64,000 bases of DNA from positions 248,001-312,000 of the forward strand of contig NZ_JACVOM010000001.1 in assembly GCF_018882445.1 (NCBI RefSeq). Direction: 5' to 3'. Source of the DNA: Polynucleobacter sp. 15G-AUS-farblos. GTDB lineage: Bacteria > Pseudomonadota > Gammaproteobacteria > Burkholderiales > Burkholderiaceae. The position numbers were made by a program, and so were the translations under genes. This document shows, piece by piece, positions 13,027-23,545 of the stretch. The notes beneath the pieces were generated by a model that worked only from the letters and a program-made list of their open reading frames with translations, was not told the DNA's origin and ran no database searches. The stretch's first letter is position 1. The number at the start of each line of letters is the position of its first letter.

Positions 13027-15375
13027 TTAAAACGCTGTACCTACCTGGAACTGCAAACGCTGCACATTATCCGTTGGTAATGACTTAATCGGGATACCGT
13101 AGCTGAATTTTAGTGGTCCCAGCGGTGATATCCATGATAAACCTAAGCCATAAGAATAGCGTAAAACCAGGTTGATATTCTCGCCGTAGACGTTACCGCC
13201 ATCCACGAACCCAAATACTCTAAGGGTTTTATCAGCCCCAGACCCTGGAACTGGCACCGTATATTCGATATTAGATACGATCTTGGATTGGCCGCCGGTA
13301 GGCTGATTCGTCCCAGTATTGGTGTTGTAGAAGGTAGGTCCAAGGGATCCAGGGGCATATCCACGAACCGACCCAATACCACCCACATAGTAGTTTTTGG
13401 TGATTGGGAATGGATTATTGCCGTATGCCTGGCTATAGCCAACCTCTCCATTGAAAGAAAGGATGTTTCCTTTTGAAAAGGAATGGTATTTCTGATACTG
13501 GCCAAAAATACGGTAGAAGGTCATATTGCCGGCAGGAGTGCCAACCTCACCTGATAACTGTTGCAGAGATCCAGCAGATGGGATCAGGGAGCTATCGCGC
13601 CCATCACGTGACCAACCCACTGTCACTGGTACGTTATAGGTTGTCAAAGTAGCTGGGTAACCTGGAGGCGCAATACCGTAGCTTTCGGCATATGTTAAGT
13701 AGGGCTGAGGCGTGCTCGATGAAGTGGTAATTCGGTAGAACTCCAATCCCGATCCGAAGAACACGCGATCTACTTCGCTATATGGGACACCAAATTTAAT
13801 ATTGGAGCCCAAGGACTTGATTTGATAATCAGGATCACCGGTGTAATACAAAGGCTTGGATGAACGGTAGTACAAATCGGTATAACGACTAATGCCGTCT
13901 TCCGTGAAATAGGGATCGTATTGGGAAAGCGCTAGATTTTGATTAATCTTACCTAGGGATGCATTCAAACCAATCGCTGTACCTGTACCAAATGCATTTT
14001 CCTGATTAATACCAGCAGAAAGAATTAATTTTTCTGTTGAGGAGAAACCAGCACCTACAGTAACTGAGCCAGTTGGTTTTTCGACCACTTTGACGTTGAC
14101 ATCGACTTGATCAGGGGAGCCCGGAACATCTTCAGTAGCGATATCCGTTTCATTAAAGTAGCCTAATCTTCCTAAGCGTTTTTTCGATAAATCAATCTTA
14201 TCGCCGTCAAACCAAGAGCTTTCAAATTGACGCACTTCTCGACGAATTACCATATCGCGTGTTTTTGAATTCCCGGTGATATTGACCTGGCGAACATAAA
14301 TGCGGCGCCCTGGATCTACCACCAAAGTTAAATCTACTTCACTCAACTCACGTCGTATATCTGGCTGCGGATTGATAGTGGCAAAAGCGTAGCCATAGGA
14401 ACCCAGAATCTCGGCAATCGCCTTCGTACTCTCAGTTAATTTAGCTGAGGAGAAGGTATCGCCTGGCTTTAGGGTAATCAACTGCATCAATTCATTTTCT
14501 TTGCCTAACAAGTCCCCGGCAAGACGCACATTCTTGACTGTGAATTTACTGCCTTCACGAATACTGATTGTTAAATAAATACCTCTTTTATCAGGAGTGA
14601 TAGAAACCTGAGTTGACTCAATCACAAACTCTAAATAGCCGCGGTTCAAATAGAAAGAGCGAATGTTCTCTAAGTCAGCAGTTAATTTTTGTTTTGAATA
14701 CAGATTGTCTTTGCTATACCAAGATAACCAACCACCCGTCTTTAATTGCATCTCGCTTCTAAGCGTGCTTTCGCTAAAGACTGAATTACCAATGAAGTTG
14801 ATTTCCTGAATCTTTGCTACAGGACCTTCATCAATATTGAAATAAATGGCTACTTGATTGCGCTCAACCGGAGTAACGGTAGCGACCACCTCGGCGGCAT
14901 ACATCCCCTTACCTATATATTGGCGCTTGAGCTCTTGCTCTGCTTTATCGATCAGCGCCTTGTCATAAAAGCGTGCTTCAGCAACTCCAACTGCTTTGAG
15001 GGATTTTCGAACCACCTCTTGATCGAATTCTTTCATTCCCGTAAATTCAATACGAGAGATAGTTGGACGCTCATCCACAATCACAATCAATACATTGCCC
15101 TGAGCTTGAATTTGCACATCTCTAAAGAAGCCAGTGCTATACAAAGACTTAATCGCTTCGGTACCCTTCTCATCTGTAAAGGTATCGCCTACTTGTACCG
15201 GCAAATAACTAAATACTGTGCCTGGCTCTACGCGCTGCAAACCTTCGATGCGAATGTCTTTAATCACAAAAGAATCTGCTGCTTGCACGTTCAAGCTCAT
15301 ACCAGCAGCCAAGACCAACAAAATTTGGGCTAGAAAACGGGTAAAAACAGAAAGGGGTGAGGTCAGAAAATTCAA
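13027..15375 (-). CDS. bamA: Outer membrane protein assembly factor BamA
   Basis: Core of the BAM complex that inserts beta-barrel proteins into the outer membrane. The 782-residue precursor has a signal peptide to about residue 32, five POTRA domains (starting IKDIRIEGLQRVEPGTVFSY) and a C-terminal 16-strand barrel. The barrel includes the VRGY lid motif in GGIGSVRGYAPGSLGP. It ends in Phe, the expected C-terminal beta signal. The start is TTG, overlapping the rseP stop (TTGA); no ATG occurs before residue 26, which would break the signal peptide. Confidence 0.97.
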   Translation of the reverse strand: MNFLTSPLSVFTRFLAQILLVLAAGMSLNVQAADSFVIKDIRIEGLQRVEPGTVFSYLPVQVGDTFTDEKGTEAIKSLYSTGFFRDVQIQAQGNVLIVIVDERPTISRIEFTGMKEFDQEVVRKSLKAVGVAEARFYDKALIDKAEQELKRQYIGKGMYAAEVVATVTPVERNQVAIYFNIDEGPVAKIQEINFIGNSVFSESTLRSEMQLKTGGWLSWYSKDNLYSKQKLTADLENIRSFYLNRGYLEFVIESTQVSITPDKRGIYLTISIREGSKFTVKNVRLAGDLLGKENELMQLITLKPGDTFSSAKLTESTKAIAEILGSYGYAFATINPQPDIRRELSEVDLTLVVDPGRRIYVRQVNITGNSKTRDMVIRREVRQFESSWFDGDKIDLSKKRLGRLGYFNETDIATEDVPGSPDQVDVNVKVVEKPTGSVTVGAGFSSTEKLILSAGINQENAFGTGTAIGLNASLGKINQNLALSQYDPYFTEDGISRYTDLYYRSSKPLYYTGDPDYQIKSLGSNIKFGVPYSEVDRVFFGSGLEFYRITTSSSTPQPYLTYAESYGIAPPGYPATLTTYNVPVTVGWSRDGRDSSLIPSAGSLQQLSGEVGTPAGNMTFYRIFGQYQKYHSFSKGNILSFNGEVGYSQAYGNNPFPITKNYYVGGIGSVRGYAPGSLGPTFYNTNTGTNQPTGGQSKIVSNIEYTVPVPGSGADKTLRVFGFVDGGNVYGENINLVLRYSYGLGLSWISPLGPLKFSYGIPIKSLPTDNVQRLQFQVGTAF

Positions 15376-16502
15376 GGTGAAAAATAGCGTTGCAAATCAT
15401 TAAACAAGGCTAGGAGCGAGAGAGAAATCAGCAAAAGAAAGCCCAGTTTTTGGAACCGCTCTTGCATGGAAATCGAAATTCGCTTACCAGCAACTAACTC
15501 CCATGCATCATACAGGAGCTGACCCCCATCAAGCATGGGAAAAGGGAGCAAATTCAAGAGCCCAATACTGATGCTCATGAGTGCCAAAAAGGCAAAAAAA
15601 GGTTGCCAGCCAACCTGGGCTGACTTCCCAGCCATATCAGCAATACTCAGGGGCCCTCCCAACTGCTTTATGGAGCTCTTTCCTGTCAAAATTCCGGCCA
15701 TTAGCCTTACAGAAACCTTAGTGATTAACCACACCCGATGGCTCGCATAAACCAGGGCGTCAATGGGGCCTAATTGCAGCTCTTGCCATGCTGGGGGCGA
15801 GCTAATCATGGGCCGTATTCCTAGGGCCTGCATAGGGTCCGATTCTGGCGTGATTTGCGGCAAGTCTGAGGCTTTAAATGCCTTAGTAAAGCGCGCACCA
15901 GAAGCGTCCTTTAACTCCAGGGCAAAGCCTTCTTGTCCGGTGACTGAATTGAGTAAATCCCAACGTAGTGCATTCCAACTCAACACAGGCTCAAATCGAT
16001 CATCCCGAATCAGATCCTGATCATCAGATAAGTCCTGCCACCCTAGGACCTTATCACCCTGGGTCAAGCCCAATTTAGCTGCTAATGAATGTTCTGGCGG
16101 AGTATCCAATACCGCTGGCAGCTGTGGAACTCCAGAAATATAAATGACGGCAAACAATATGATCGAGAGAATAAAGTTGGCTAATGGACCAGCCGCAACA
16201 ATGAATGACCGTTGCCATAATTTTTTTCCATCAAATGCGTGCGCTTGCTCTTGAGGAGTAATCACCTGCTCGCGATCACGGCCATCCAATAATTTGACAT
16301 AGCCCCCAAGTGGAATTGCTGCCAATACCCATTCGGTTTGATTTTTTGCGTGAAAGGTATAAAGCGGCTTACCAAAACCAACAGCAAATCGCAATACGCG
16401 AACGCCGCATATTCGTGCAGCAATAAAGTGGCCGAACTCGTGAAAACTCACAAGCACCCCTAGGGTCACTAAAAATGCGGCAAGAGTAATTAAAGCTTGC
16501 AA
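15372..16502 (-). CDS. rseP: Site-2 zinc metalloprotease RseP, short form with one PDZ domain
   Basis: Inner-membrane intramembrane protease that cuts anti-sigma factors and leftover signal peptides. The zinc site HEFGH is at residues 21-25 in the first membrane helix, and the third ligand is in LLPFPMLDGGQ (Asp325). Between the second helix (about 105-125) and the third (about 305-320) there is room for only one PDZ domain. The protein is 376 residues against about 450 in E. coli, whose enzyme has two. The start is TTG directly after the dxr stop, in the same frame. Orthology is secure from motifs and neighbours. Confidence 0.94.
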   Translation of the reverse strand: MQALITLAAFLVTLGVLVSFHEFGHFIAARICGVRVLRFAVGFGKPLYTFHAKNQTEWVLAAIPLGGYVKLLDGRDREQVITPQEQAHAFDGKKLWQRSFIVAAGPLANFILSIILFAVIYISGVPQLPAVLDTPPEHSLAAKLGLTQGDKVLGWQDLSDDQDLIRDDRFEPVLSWNALRWDLLNSVTGQEGFALELKDASGARFTKAFKASDLPQITPESDPMQALGIRPMISSPPAWQELQLGPIDALVYASHRVWLITKVSVRLMAGILTGKSSIKQLGGPLSIADMAGKSAQVGWQPFFAFLALMSISIGLLNLLPFPMLDGGQLLYDAWELVAGKRISISMQERFQKLGFLLLISLSLLALFNDLQRYFSP

Positions 16503-17684
16503 TTAATGAATTGCCTTAATAAAGTCGCGCGCAGCTCTTCTGGCTTGAGCATCAATATCTAAAATCACCTCAAGAGAATCCACCGAGCTGATTTGAATCG
16601 CGTTTAGGGTTTTTTCAACTACTTGAGGAATCTGTAAATAAGGCATTCCCTCATCCAAGAATGCAGCTACAGCGATTTCGTTGGCAGCATTGAGAACGGT
16701 CGGCGCAACACCACCTGCTTTTGCAGCCGCAAATGCCAGAGCTAAACAAGGAAAGCGCGCTAAGTCTGGCTCACTAAAACTCAATGAAGCAAGCTGGGTC
16801 AAATTGAGTGCCGCAACCCCTGCTTCAATACGCTCTGGCCAAGCAAGCCCATACGCAATTGGAGTTCGCATATCTGGCTGACCTAGCTGCGCCATAACAG
16901 ACCCATCGACATAGCGCACCATCGAATGAACTACGCTTTGTGGATGGATGAGTACTTTAATTTTTTCTAATGGCAGTCCAAATAACCAAAATGCCTCTAT
17001 TACTTCCAATCCTTTATTCATCATCGTTGCGGAATCAACGGAAATTTTTCTGCCCATCACCCAATTCGGATGGGCGCAGGCTTGTGCAGGAGTGATGACG
17101 TTTAATTCCTGAAGAGGGGTATTTCTAAAGGGACCGCCTGAGGCAGTGAGCCACAACTCCTCTACCCCCAAGGAAGGATGGGGTGCTTTGGTAAATTGGT
17201 CGGGCAAACATTGAAAAATGGCATTGTGCTCACTGTCGATTGGGAGTAACTCGCCCCCACCGGCTTTCATGGCCTGCATAAAGAGATGGCCGGACATCAC
17301 CAGAGCCTCTTTGTTTGCTAGTAATACTCTCTTACCCGCTTTCGCCGCCGCCAAGGTGGGCACTAAACCTGCTGCCCCAACAATTGCGGCCATGACGGTG
17401 TCGCAGCCTGAATCAGTAACAGCGGTAACTAAAGCCTCAGGACCATACAACACTTGAGTATGAATCCCTTTTTCTTTTAACAGGGCTGATAACTGAGCAG
17501 CACCTTGTACATCCCCTATCACGGCAATTGCTGGAGCAAACTCAATACACTGCTCCGCCAATAACTCAACCTGCTTACTTGCGGTGAGCGCGAAAACTTT
17601 AAAACGATCTGGGTGTGCGCGAATGACATCTAAGGTGTTCACGCCAATAGAGCCAGTTGATCCGAGAATGGCAACGTGTCTCAT
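16503..17684 (-). CDS. dxr: 1-deoxy-D-xylulose 5-phosphate reductoisomerase
   Basis: NADPH enzyme of the MEP isoprenoid pathway making 2-C-methylerythritol 4-phosphate; its product ultimately feeds UppS in this operon. The sequence starts [20 protein letters not shown] (nucleotide site) and contains [36 protein letters not shown] and [18 protein letters not shown] around the active site. ATG 17684 is chosen; GTG one codon upstream is equally possible. Only the single stop codon separates it from rseP, in the same frame. Confidence 0.97.
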   Translation of the reverse strand: MRHVAILGSTGSIGVNTLDVIRAHPDRFKVFALTASKQVELLAEQCIEFAPAIAVIGDVQGAAQLSALLKEKGIHTQVLYGPEALVTAVTDSGCDTVMAAIVGAAGLVPTLAAAKAGKRVLLANKEALVMSGHLFMQAMKAGGGELLPIDSEHNAIFQCLPDQFTKAPHPSLGVEELWLTASGGPFRNTPLQELNVITPAQACAHPNWVMGRKISVDSATMMNKGLEVIEAFWLFGLPLEKIKVLIHPQSVVHSMVRYVDGSVMAQLGQPDMRTPIAYGLAWPERIEAGVAALNLTQLASLSFSEPDLARFPCLALAFAAAKAGGVAPTVLNAANEIAVAAFLDEGMPYLQIPQVVEKTLNAIQISSVDSLEVILDIDAQARRAARDFIKAIH

Positions 17685-17689
17685 CACTT

Positions 17690-18517
17690 TTACACCAGTC
17701 CTGCTAACAAGGCAGCAATTGGCATTGTTGGAATTAATGCATCTACACGATCAAGCACACCACCATGCCCAGGGAGCAAATGGCTGCTGTCTTTGACGCC
17801 GGCCATACGTTTTAACTGTGATTCAAATAAATCACCAAAAATACTAAATGCTGTAAGCACTGTCACCATGACAAACATGGGCACCCAACCAAAACGAATT
17901 GCCCAGGCGCCAAATATAGTGGACTCAAATGGTAAATAAAATACGCATAGCAAAGCGTATCCATAACAGAGGAGAAGCCCTCCTATGGCACCCTCTATCG
18001 ATTTTCCAGGGCTAATTTGTGCAGCGAGCTTGCGTTTGCCAATTGCTTTGCCGACAAAATACGCGCCAATATCTGCAACCCAGACCAAAGCCATCGTACT
18101 TAATAAGAAAACGAGACCAAGTTCACGTAGATAGACTAATGCGAACCAAGTCGCAGGCAAGAGAATAAATCCAAGAACAATATAAAAGGGGCGTAACTTT
18201 TGCAGTGAAACACTCATCCCTTTAGCCAAAATAAAGGGAGCCAAGAAAAACCAAAAAATCACCGCCAAGAGTAATAAGGCAAATTGCCAAGCCACATTTT
18301 GCATGGCCAATAAAAACAGAATAATCGCTAAACAAAATACGGCATATAACCAAGCGGCTCTGCCTGCTTGCGGGTTTAGCAAACGACTCCACTCCCAAGC
18401 TGCAGCGGATACAGCTAGTAAGAAGAAGACACCTATGTAAATGGGTGGCAATAAAAATAAGATCGGCAATAAGACTGCCAAGAGAACAATGGCAGTGATG
18501 ACTCGGGTTTTTAGCAT
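17690..18517 (-). CDS. cdsA: Phosphatidate cytidylyltransferase
   Basis: Makes CDP-diacylglycerol from phosphatidate and CTP in the inner membrane, the branch point to all phospholipids. The 275-residue protein is mostly hydrophobic helices. The CDP-DAG signature appears as [18 protein letters not shown] followed by [20 protein letters not shown] and [15 protein letters not shown]. It lies between uppS and dxr in the usual order. Confidence 0.96.
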   Translation of the reverse strand: MLKTRVITAIVLLAVLLPILFLLPPIYIGVFFLLAVSAAAWEWSRLLNPQAGRAAWLYAVFCLAIILFLLAMQNVAWQFALLLLAVIFWFFLAPFILAKGMSVSLQKLRPFYIVLGFILLPATWFALVYLRELGLVFLLSTMALVWVADIGAYFVGKAIGKRKLAAQISPGKSIEGAIGGLLLCYGYALLCVFYLPFESTIFGAWAIRFGWVPMFVMVTVLTAFSIFGDLFESQLKRMAGVKDSSHLLPGHGGVLDRVDALIPTMPIAALLAGLV

Positions 18518-18536
18518 GTTTTAATTGGCAGATAAA

Positions 18537-19310
18537 TCAAACAGCATCGCTCATTACTTGCGTAGCAAGCTGGGCACTCGTGCGACCAAAGCGACGCTCA
18601 CGCTGGCTATACCAATCAAATGCTTTATGCAGTTCAGCCTCATCAAAGTCAGGCCAGAGAATATCTGTGAAATACAACTCGGTGTAAGCCAGTTGCCACA
18701 ATAAGAAATTGCTAATTCGTTGCTCACCACCGGTGCGAATAAATAAGTCTGGCTCTGGTGCATAGGACATCGATAAATAAGGCTGCAACAACTCTTCTGT
18801 AAGCTGATCTGCTTGCAAATCGGGGTTAGCTGCTACACATTGACGCATAGCCTGCAAAATGTCCCAGCGACCGCCATAATTTGCAGCAATTGTCAGCGTG
18901 AGACCCTTGCATCCTGCAGTCTTTTGCTCAGAAAATTGCACCATCTCTTGGATAGAAGAATCAAAGCGGCTCAAATCGCCTATGAGTCGCAAAGAAATAT
19001 CATTTTCCGCAAGACGTGAAACCTCACCTTTAAGCGATTTCAGAAACAGCTTCATTAAGAAGCCTACTTCCTCAGGTGGACGACGCCAGTTCTCAGAACT
19101 AAATGCGAAGACAGTTAAATACTCGACACCAATACGACGGCATTCTTGGACAACCTTACGAACCGCCCCCAAACCTTCTGAGTGGCCTGCCACTCGAGGC
19201 ATTAAACGCTTACTAGCCCAACGTCCATTGCCATCCATGATGATGGCAACATGCCGTGGAATAGCACTTGCCTCAGGAACGGCTAAAGTTGAACTAATGT
19301 GTTTGGTCAT
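18537..19310 (-). CDS. uppS: Undecaprenyl diphosphate synthase
   Basis: Cis-prenyltransferase that makes the C55 lipid carrier for peptidoglycan and LPS. The 257-residue sequence contains [16 protein letters not shown] (catalytic Asp26), [14 protein letters not shown] and the C-terminal block [20 protein letters not shown]. Genes cdsA and frr flank it on the same strand. Confidence 0.97.
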   Translation of the reverse strand: MTKHISSTLAVPEASAIPRHVAIIMDGNGRWASKRLMPRVAGHSEGLGAVRKVVQECRRIGVEYLTVFAFSSENWRRPPEEVGFLMKLFLKSLKGEVSRLAENDISLRLIGDLSRFDSSIQEMVQFSEQKTAGCKGLTLTIAANYGGRWDILQAMRQCVAANPDLQADQLTEELLQPYLSMSYAPEPDLFIRTGGEQRISNFLLWQLAYTELYFTDILWPDFDEAELHKAFDWYSQRERRFGRTSAQLATQVMSDAV

Positions 19311-19337
19311 AAATGAGAGCGTAATGATGACGGCTAT

Positions 19338-19898
19338 TTAGACCGTCATGATCTCTTTTTCTTTTTCTGAAATGATCTTATCGATTTCAATAACTGCTTT
19401 GTCAGTCATCTTTTGAATATCGTCGGTTGCGCGACGCTCTTCATCCTCAGAAATTTCTTTATCTTTGGTTAAACGTTTCAAATGCTCATTTGCATCACGA
19501 CGTAAATTACGAACTGCAATCTTGGCTTCTTCGCCTTCATTCTTAACAACCTTCGTTAATTCACGACGGCGCTCTTCAGTTAAGGCAGGCATTGGAACCC
19601 TAATGACCGTTCCTTGTGAGGCAGGATTTAAACCCAAATCTGAATCTCGAATAGCCTTCTCTATTACTGCAACCATAGTCTTTTCGAAGGGCTGCACATT
19701 GATTGTGCGGGCATCAGCCAAACCTAAGCTGGCTACCTGACTTAATGGAGTTGGATTGCCGTAGTAATCAACTTGGATGTGCTCCAAGATGCCAGGGTTA
19801 GCGCGACCAGAACGAATCTTTGCCAAATTGGTTTTCAATGCATCAAGGGACTTGTGCATCTTTTGATCGGAATTGGATTTAATTTCTGCTGCGGACAT
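19338..19898 (-). CDS. frr: Ribosome recycling factor
   Basis: Splits post-termination ribosomes together with EF-G. At 186 residues it has exactly the E. coli length when started at ATG 19898 ([17 protein letters not shown]), which follows an AGGAGG sequence; a TTG one codon upstream is not needed. Conserved blocks are [28 protein letters not shown] and [20 protein letters not shown]. It lies directly downstream of pyrH. Confidence 0.97.
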   Translation of the reverse strand: MSAAEIKSNSDQKMHKSLDALKTNLAKIRSGRANPGILEHIQVDYYGNPTPLSQVASLGLADARTINVQPFEKTMVAVIEKAIRDSDLGLNPASQGTVIRVPMPALTEERRRELTKVVKNEGEEAKIAVRNLRRDANEHLKRLTKDKEISEDEERRATDDIQKMTDKAVIEIDKIISEKEKEIMTV

Positions 19899-19909
19899 CA
19901 AGCCTCCTA

Positions 19910-20620
19910 TTAAACGTGTACTAAAGTACCTTCAGGTTCACCCTGCACAACGCGCATCAAAGCGCCTGGCTTGAGAATTGAAAATACTTTGATTGGTAAC
20001 TTGCGGTCACGACACAAAGCAAATGCAGTTGCATCCATGACCTGTAAATTTTTAATTAGCGCCTCATCAAAAGTGATGGTCTTGTATAAAGTTGCGCTGG
20101 GATCCTTTACTGGGTCTGCGCTATAGATGCCATCAACCTTGGTGGCCTTCAACATCACCTCAACACCCATCTCTGCGCCACGCAATGCGGCGGCAGTATC
20201 GGTTGTAAAGAAAGGATTGCCAGTACCCGCAGCAAAAATAACAACCTTACCTTCGCTCATGGCACGAATAGCGCGTGGACGAATGTAGGGCTCGACTACT
20301 TGATCCATTCTCAAGGCTGACTGCACACGAGCTTCAACGCCCTTTTGACGTAATGCATCTTGCAGTGCCAGGGAATTCATCATTGTCGCTAACATACCCA
20401 TGTAATCGGCAGTTGCTCGATCCATACCAGCTGCTCCACCGGCAACACCGCGGAAAATATTTCCGCCGCCAATCACGATGGCCAACTCCACTCCGCTACT
20501 CACAACTTGCGCAATTTCAGAAACCATGGCATCGATTGTGACTGGATTGATGCCAAATGCATCGTCGCCCATAAGGGCTTCACCAGATAGTTTTAGGAGG
20601 ACTCGTTTATAGGCTGGCAT
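19910..20620 (-). CDS. pyrH: UMP kinase
   Basis: Hexameric amino-acid-kinase-fold enzyme phosphorylating UMP to UDP. The 236-residue sequence starts [20 protein letters not shown], with [14 protein letters not shown] and [19 protein letters not shown]. It is the first gene of the long frr-uppS-cdsA-dxr-rseP-bamA-lpx operon. It is separated from tsf upstream by a terminator and its own promoter-like -10. Confidence 0.97.
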   Translation of the reverse strand: MPAYKRVLLKLSGEALMGDDAFGINPVTIDAMVSEIAQVVSSGVELAIVIGGGNIFRGVAGGAAGMDRATADYMGMLATMMNSLALQDALRQKGVEARVQSALRMDQVVEPYIRPRAIRAMSEGKVVIFAAGTGNPFFTTDTAAALRGAEMGVEVMLKATKVDGIYSADPVKDPSATLYKTITFDEALIKNLQVMDATAFALCRDRKLPIKVFSILKPGALMRVVQGEPEGTLVHV

Positions 20621-20701
20621 ATTTTCTATTTTCCGTAATTTGCCAAGTAATTTACTTACTTAGCTTATTGATCTTTAAGCGCTTTTTAATATCTCCGCCA
20701 A

Positions 20702-20729
20702 ATTATAAAGGGCTTGGGTAGGATCAAAG
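20702..20729 (-). promoter_or_regulatory. Candidate promoter of the pyrH-...-lpxB operon
   Basis: On the minus strand a perfect TATAAT (20707-20702) stands 16 bases downstream of CTTTGA (20729-20724). This lies immediately after the tsf terminator stem and about 80 bases before the pyrH start. The -35 match is only moderate. It would give an mRNA leader of roughly 75 bases. Confidence 0.5.
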
Positions 20730-20765
20730 AAAAGGGCATAGAAACTAAGGTTTCTATGCCCTTTT
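20730..20765 (-). terminator. Rho-independent terminator of rpsB-tsf
   Basis: A perfect 16-base-pair inverted repeat (20730-20745 with 20750-20765) with a 4-base loop sits 38 bases after the tsf stop. On the minus strand it is followed by CTTTTCTTTG. It separates the translation operon from pyrH. Confidence 0.93.
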
Positions 20766-20803
20766 GGGCGATACAAACTAGCCAGGGGAGCCCTGGAAAC
20801 TAG

Positions 20804-21688
20804 TTAAGCAGTTGCTTTAGAAGCAGCAGCTACTTGGGCAGCCACTTCAGCCGCAAAGTCGTCTTGACGCTTCTCAATGCCCTCGCCTACAACAAACATG
20901 GTGAAACCCTTGATTGTTGTATTTGCAGCCTTGAGCATTTGCTCAACGGTTTGCTTGTCATTCTTAACAAATGACTGATTTAACAATGACACTTCTTTGA
21001 GGTACTTCTGAACAGAACCTTCAACCATTTTTTCAACGATTTCAGGTGGTTTGCCAGATTCAGCAGCTTTTTGGACAGCCACATTACGCTCTACAGCAAT
21101 TAACTCAGGCGGAACATCAGCCATCGACAAGGCAACTGGCTTCATTGCGGCAATGTGCATTGCTACATCCTTAGCAGCTGCTTCATCACCATCAAACTCT
21201 ACCATGACGCCAATACGTGTGCCGTGCAAATAAGAAACCAACTTGCTGCCACCAGCAAAACGCTTAAAGCGACGTGGCATGATGTTTTCACCGATCTTGC
21301 CGATCAATGCACTGCGTACTTCGTCAACAGTTTGACCATTCATTGGCAATGCCAACAAGGCAGCAACGTCAGCTGGGTTCTTTTCAGAAATCAACTTAAC
21401 GCATGCATTGGTAAAAGCCAAGAAGTCGTCGTTCTTAGAAACGAAATCAGTTTCGCAGTTCACTTCAAGCAAAGCACCGTTAGTTCCATCGATAGATGAA
21501 GCTACGATACCTTCAGCAGTCACACGAGAAGCAGCTTTACCAGCCTTGCTACCGAGCTTTACACGCAGAATTTCTTCTGCTTTAGCCATATCACCTTCAG
21601 CTTCAGTTAATGCTTTTTTGCACTCCATCATCGGAGCATCAGTTTTGGCGCGTAACTCGCCAACCATTGCAGCGGTAATAGCGGCCAT
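20804..21688 (-). CDS. tsf: Elongation factor Ts
   Basis: Nucleotide exchange factor for EF-Tu. The 294-residue sequence starts with the UBA-like helix region containing [20 protein letters not shown]. It has the core motif [17 protein letters not shown] and later [15 protein letters not shown]. The ATG overlaps the rpsB stop (TAATG). A strong terminator follows. Confidence 0.98.
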   Translation of the reverse strand: MAAITAAMVGELRAKTDAPMMECKKALTEAEGDMAKAEEILRVKLGSKAGKAASRVTAEGIVASSIDGTNGALLEVNCETDFVSKNDDFLAFTNACVKLISEKNPADVAALLALPMNGQTVDEVRSALIGKIGENIMPRRFKRFAGGSKLVSYLHGTRIGVMVEFDGDEAAAKDVAMHIAAMKPVALSMADVPPELIAVERNVAVQKAAESGKPPEIVEKMVEGSVQKYLKEVSLLNQSFVKNDKQTVEQMLKAANTTIKGFTMFVVGEGIEKRQDDFAAEVAAQVAAASKATA

Positions 21689-22437
21689 TATTCAGCTTTC
21701 CCTTCTTCAACAAATTCTTCTTCACCTTCTTTAACTGCAGTCAAGATTTCTTGAACAGAGTTCGCCTTGCCTTCGAGGATTGCGTCAGCAATACCACGTG
21801 CATAGAGGGTTACTGCCTTGCTTGAATCATCATTACCAGGAATGATGTAATCAACACCTTCTGGTGAGTGGTTGGTATCTACAACAGCGATCACTGGAAT
21901 ACCAAGCTTGTTAGCTTCAGTAATAGCAATCTTGTGATAGCCAACATCCACTACGAAAATCGCATCAGGAACGCCGTTCAAATCTTTAATACCACCAAGT
22001 GCTTTTTGTAATTTGTCGAGATCACGGTCATTAGTCAAAGCTTCTTTCTTAGAAAGCTTTTCCCAGTCGCCCGCTTCTTTAGCAACTTCCATATCTTTCA
22101 AACGCTTCAAAGAGCCTTTAACAGTTTTGAAGTTAGTGAGCGTACCGCCCAACCAACGGCTGTCGATGTAAGGCATACCAGCACGAGCTGCTTCTTCAGC
22201 AATGATCTCGCGTGATTGACGCTTAGTACCAACAAATAAAATCGTGCCACGATTAGCAGCAACTTGTTTTGCGAATTTCAGGGCGTCCTGAAACATTGGC
22301 AATGTTTTTTCCAAGTTGATGATGTGGATCTTATTACGATGACCGAAAATAAATGGGGCCATCTTTGGGGACCAGAAGCGAGTTTGGTGACCAAAATGGC
22401 AACCGGCTTCCAGCATTTGACGCATAGTTACTGACAT
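21688..22437 (-). CDS. rpsB: 30S ribosomal protein S2
   Basis: Small-subunit protein of 249 residues. It starts [20 protein letters not shown] and has [33 protein letters not shown] and [20 protein letters not shown] good ribosome site (AGGAGAAG) precedes the ATG. It forms a two-gene operon with tsf. Confidence 0.98.
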   Translation of the reverse strand: MSVTMRQMLEAGCHFGHQTRFWSPKMAPFIFGHRNKIHIINLEKTLPMFQDALKFAKQVAANRGTILFVGTKRQSREIIAEEAARAGMPYIDSRWLGGTLTNFKTVKGSLKRLKDMEVAKEAGDWEKLSKKEALTNDRDLDKLQKALGGIKDLNGVPDAIFVVDVGYHKIAITEANKLGIPVIAVVDTNHSPEGVDYIIPGNDDSSKAVTLYARGIADAILEGKANSVQEILTAVKEGEEEFVEEGKAE

Positions 22438-22551
22438 AACTTCTCCTAAGGGTTGGTTCTAAAGCTGAGTCCTAGCTGCGCTAAAAAGCGCCACCCCGGA
22501 AGGCTCAACTCGCGATTTCAAGTCCAAAATAGACCTGAGACCAAAATTATA
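22438..22551 (-). promoter_or_regulatory. rpsB promoter -10 and about 100-base leader
   Basis: A perfect TATAAT lies on the minus strand at 22551-22546; no convincing -35 is seen. The leader that follows contains the hairpin-forming GCGCTTTTTAGCGC (5-bp stem) and a GC-rich segment before the ribosome site. In enterobacteria rpsB leaders mediate feedback by S2, but conservation of that element here is not visible by eye. The remaining 22552-22704 belongs to the divergent map upstream region, where I see nothing decisive. Confidence 0.5.
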
Positions 22552-22704
22552 GCTTAAATATCAAGGGTCTAGCTAGCTCTACCCCCTCCAGCTATTCAGT
22601 TTTGGGCACCTAAGACCGCCCTAGCGTCAGTAAAACAGGCTTATTGCCTAATATTTAAGCAATTGGTGCATGCCAAAACCCAGCAAGTCGTTGATAATCA
22701 AGGC

Positions 22705-23541
22705 ATGAATAGTGTATTTACAGCAGAAAAAGACATCCTAGGGATGCGTGAGGCAGGACGCCTGGCTAGTGAGGTACTGGACCATGTTAGCCCTTATGTG
22801 AAGCCCGGGATCAGCACTGGCGAATTAGATCGCATATGTCATGAATACATGCGTGATGTCCAAAAGACTATTCCTGCACCACTCAATTACCAACCTCCAG
22901 GTTACCCTCCTTTTCCGGCATCTATTTGTACATCCGTAAATGATGTCATCTGTCACGGCATACCTGGTGAAAAGATTCTTAAAAATGGGGATGTTGTGAA
23001 TTTAGATATCACCGTGATCACGCCAGATGGTTATTACGGTGACACCAGCAGAATGTTTATGGTTGGAGAAGTATCCGTTCTCGCAAAACGTCTTACCCAA
23101 ATTACTTTTGAATGTATGTGGCTAGGAATCGCACAAGTAAAACCCGGTGCCGCTCTCGGCGACATTGGGCATGTGATTCAAACGCATGCAGAACAGGCTG
23201 GTTATTCCATTGTGCGTGAGTATTGCGGACATGGAATCGGCAAAGTCTTTCATCAAGATCCACAAATTCTTCATTACGGCCGCCCCGGTACCGGGGAAAA
23301 GCTAGTTGCTGGAATGACCTTTACGATTGAGCCCATGATTAATGCTGGTCGTCGTGAAATCAGAACCATGCCTGATCAATGGACAGTAAAGACCAAAGAT
23401 CGTAGCCTGTCAGCACAATGGGAGCACACCTTGTTGGTGACCCCCTCTGGGGTAGAAGTTTTAACTTGGTCTGAAGGCAGCAACTCTCCGCCCGATTGCG
23501 TTAAGAACCTTTCCTTTAGACCGACATTAGCAAACGCTTAA
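22705..23541 (+). CDS. map: Methionine aminopeptidase, type I
   Basis: Removes the initiator methionine from nascent proteins using two metal ions. Metal ligands are recognisable in [20 protein letters not shown] (two Asp), [10 protein letters not shown] (His), FTIEPMI (Glu) and [10 protein letters not shown] (Glu). ATG 22705 gives 278 residues, close to the family norm; an upstream TTG at 22663 would add 14 non-conserved residues. It is divergent from rpsB, a frequent proteobacterial arrangement. glnD follows after 4 bases. Confidence 0.96.
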   Translation: MNSVFTAEKDILGMREAGRLASEVLDHVSPYVKPGISTGELDRICHEYMRDVQKTIPAPLNYQPPGYPPFPASICTSVNDVICHGIPGEKILKNGDVVNLDITVITPDGYYGDTSRMFMVGEVSVLAKRLTQITFECMWLGIAQVKPGAALGDIGHVIQTHAEQAGYSIVREYCGHGIGKVFHQDPQILHYGRPGTGEKLVAGMTFTIEPMINAGRREIRTMPDQWTVKTKDRSLSAQWEHTLLVTPSGVEVLTWSEGSNSPPDCVKNLSFRPTLANA

Positions 23542-23545
23542 ATCC

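Noticed and set aside
22663..22704. TTG start giving map 14 extra residues
   Set aside because: Extra residues are not family-like; ATG 22705 gives a normal N-terminus, although its ribosome site is weak.
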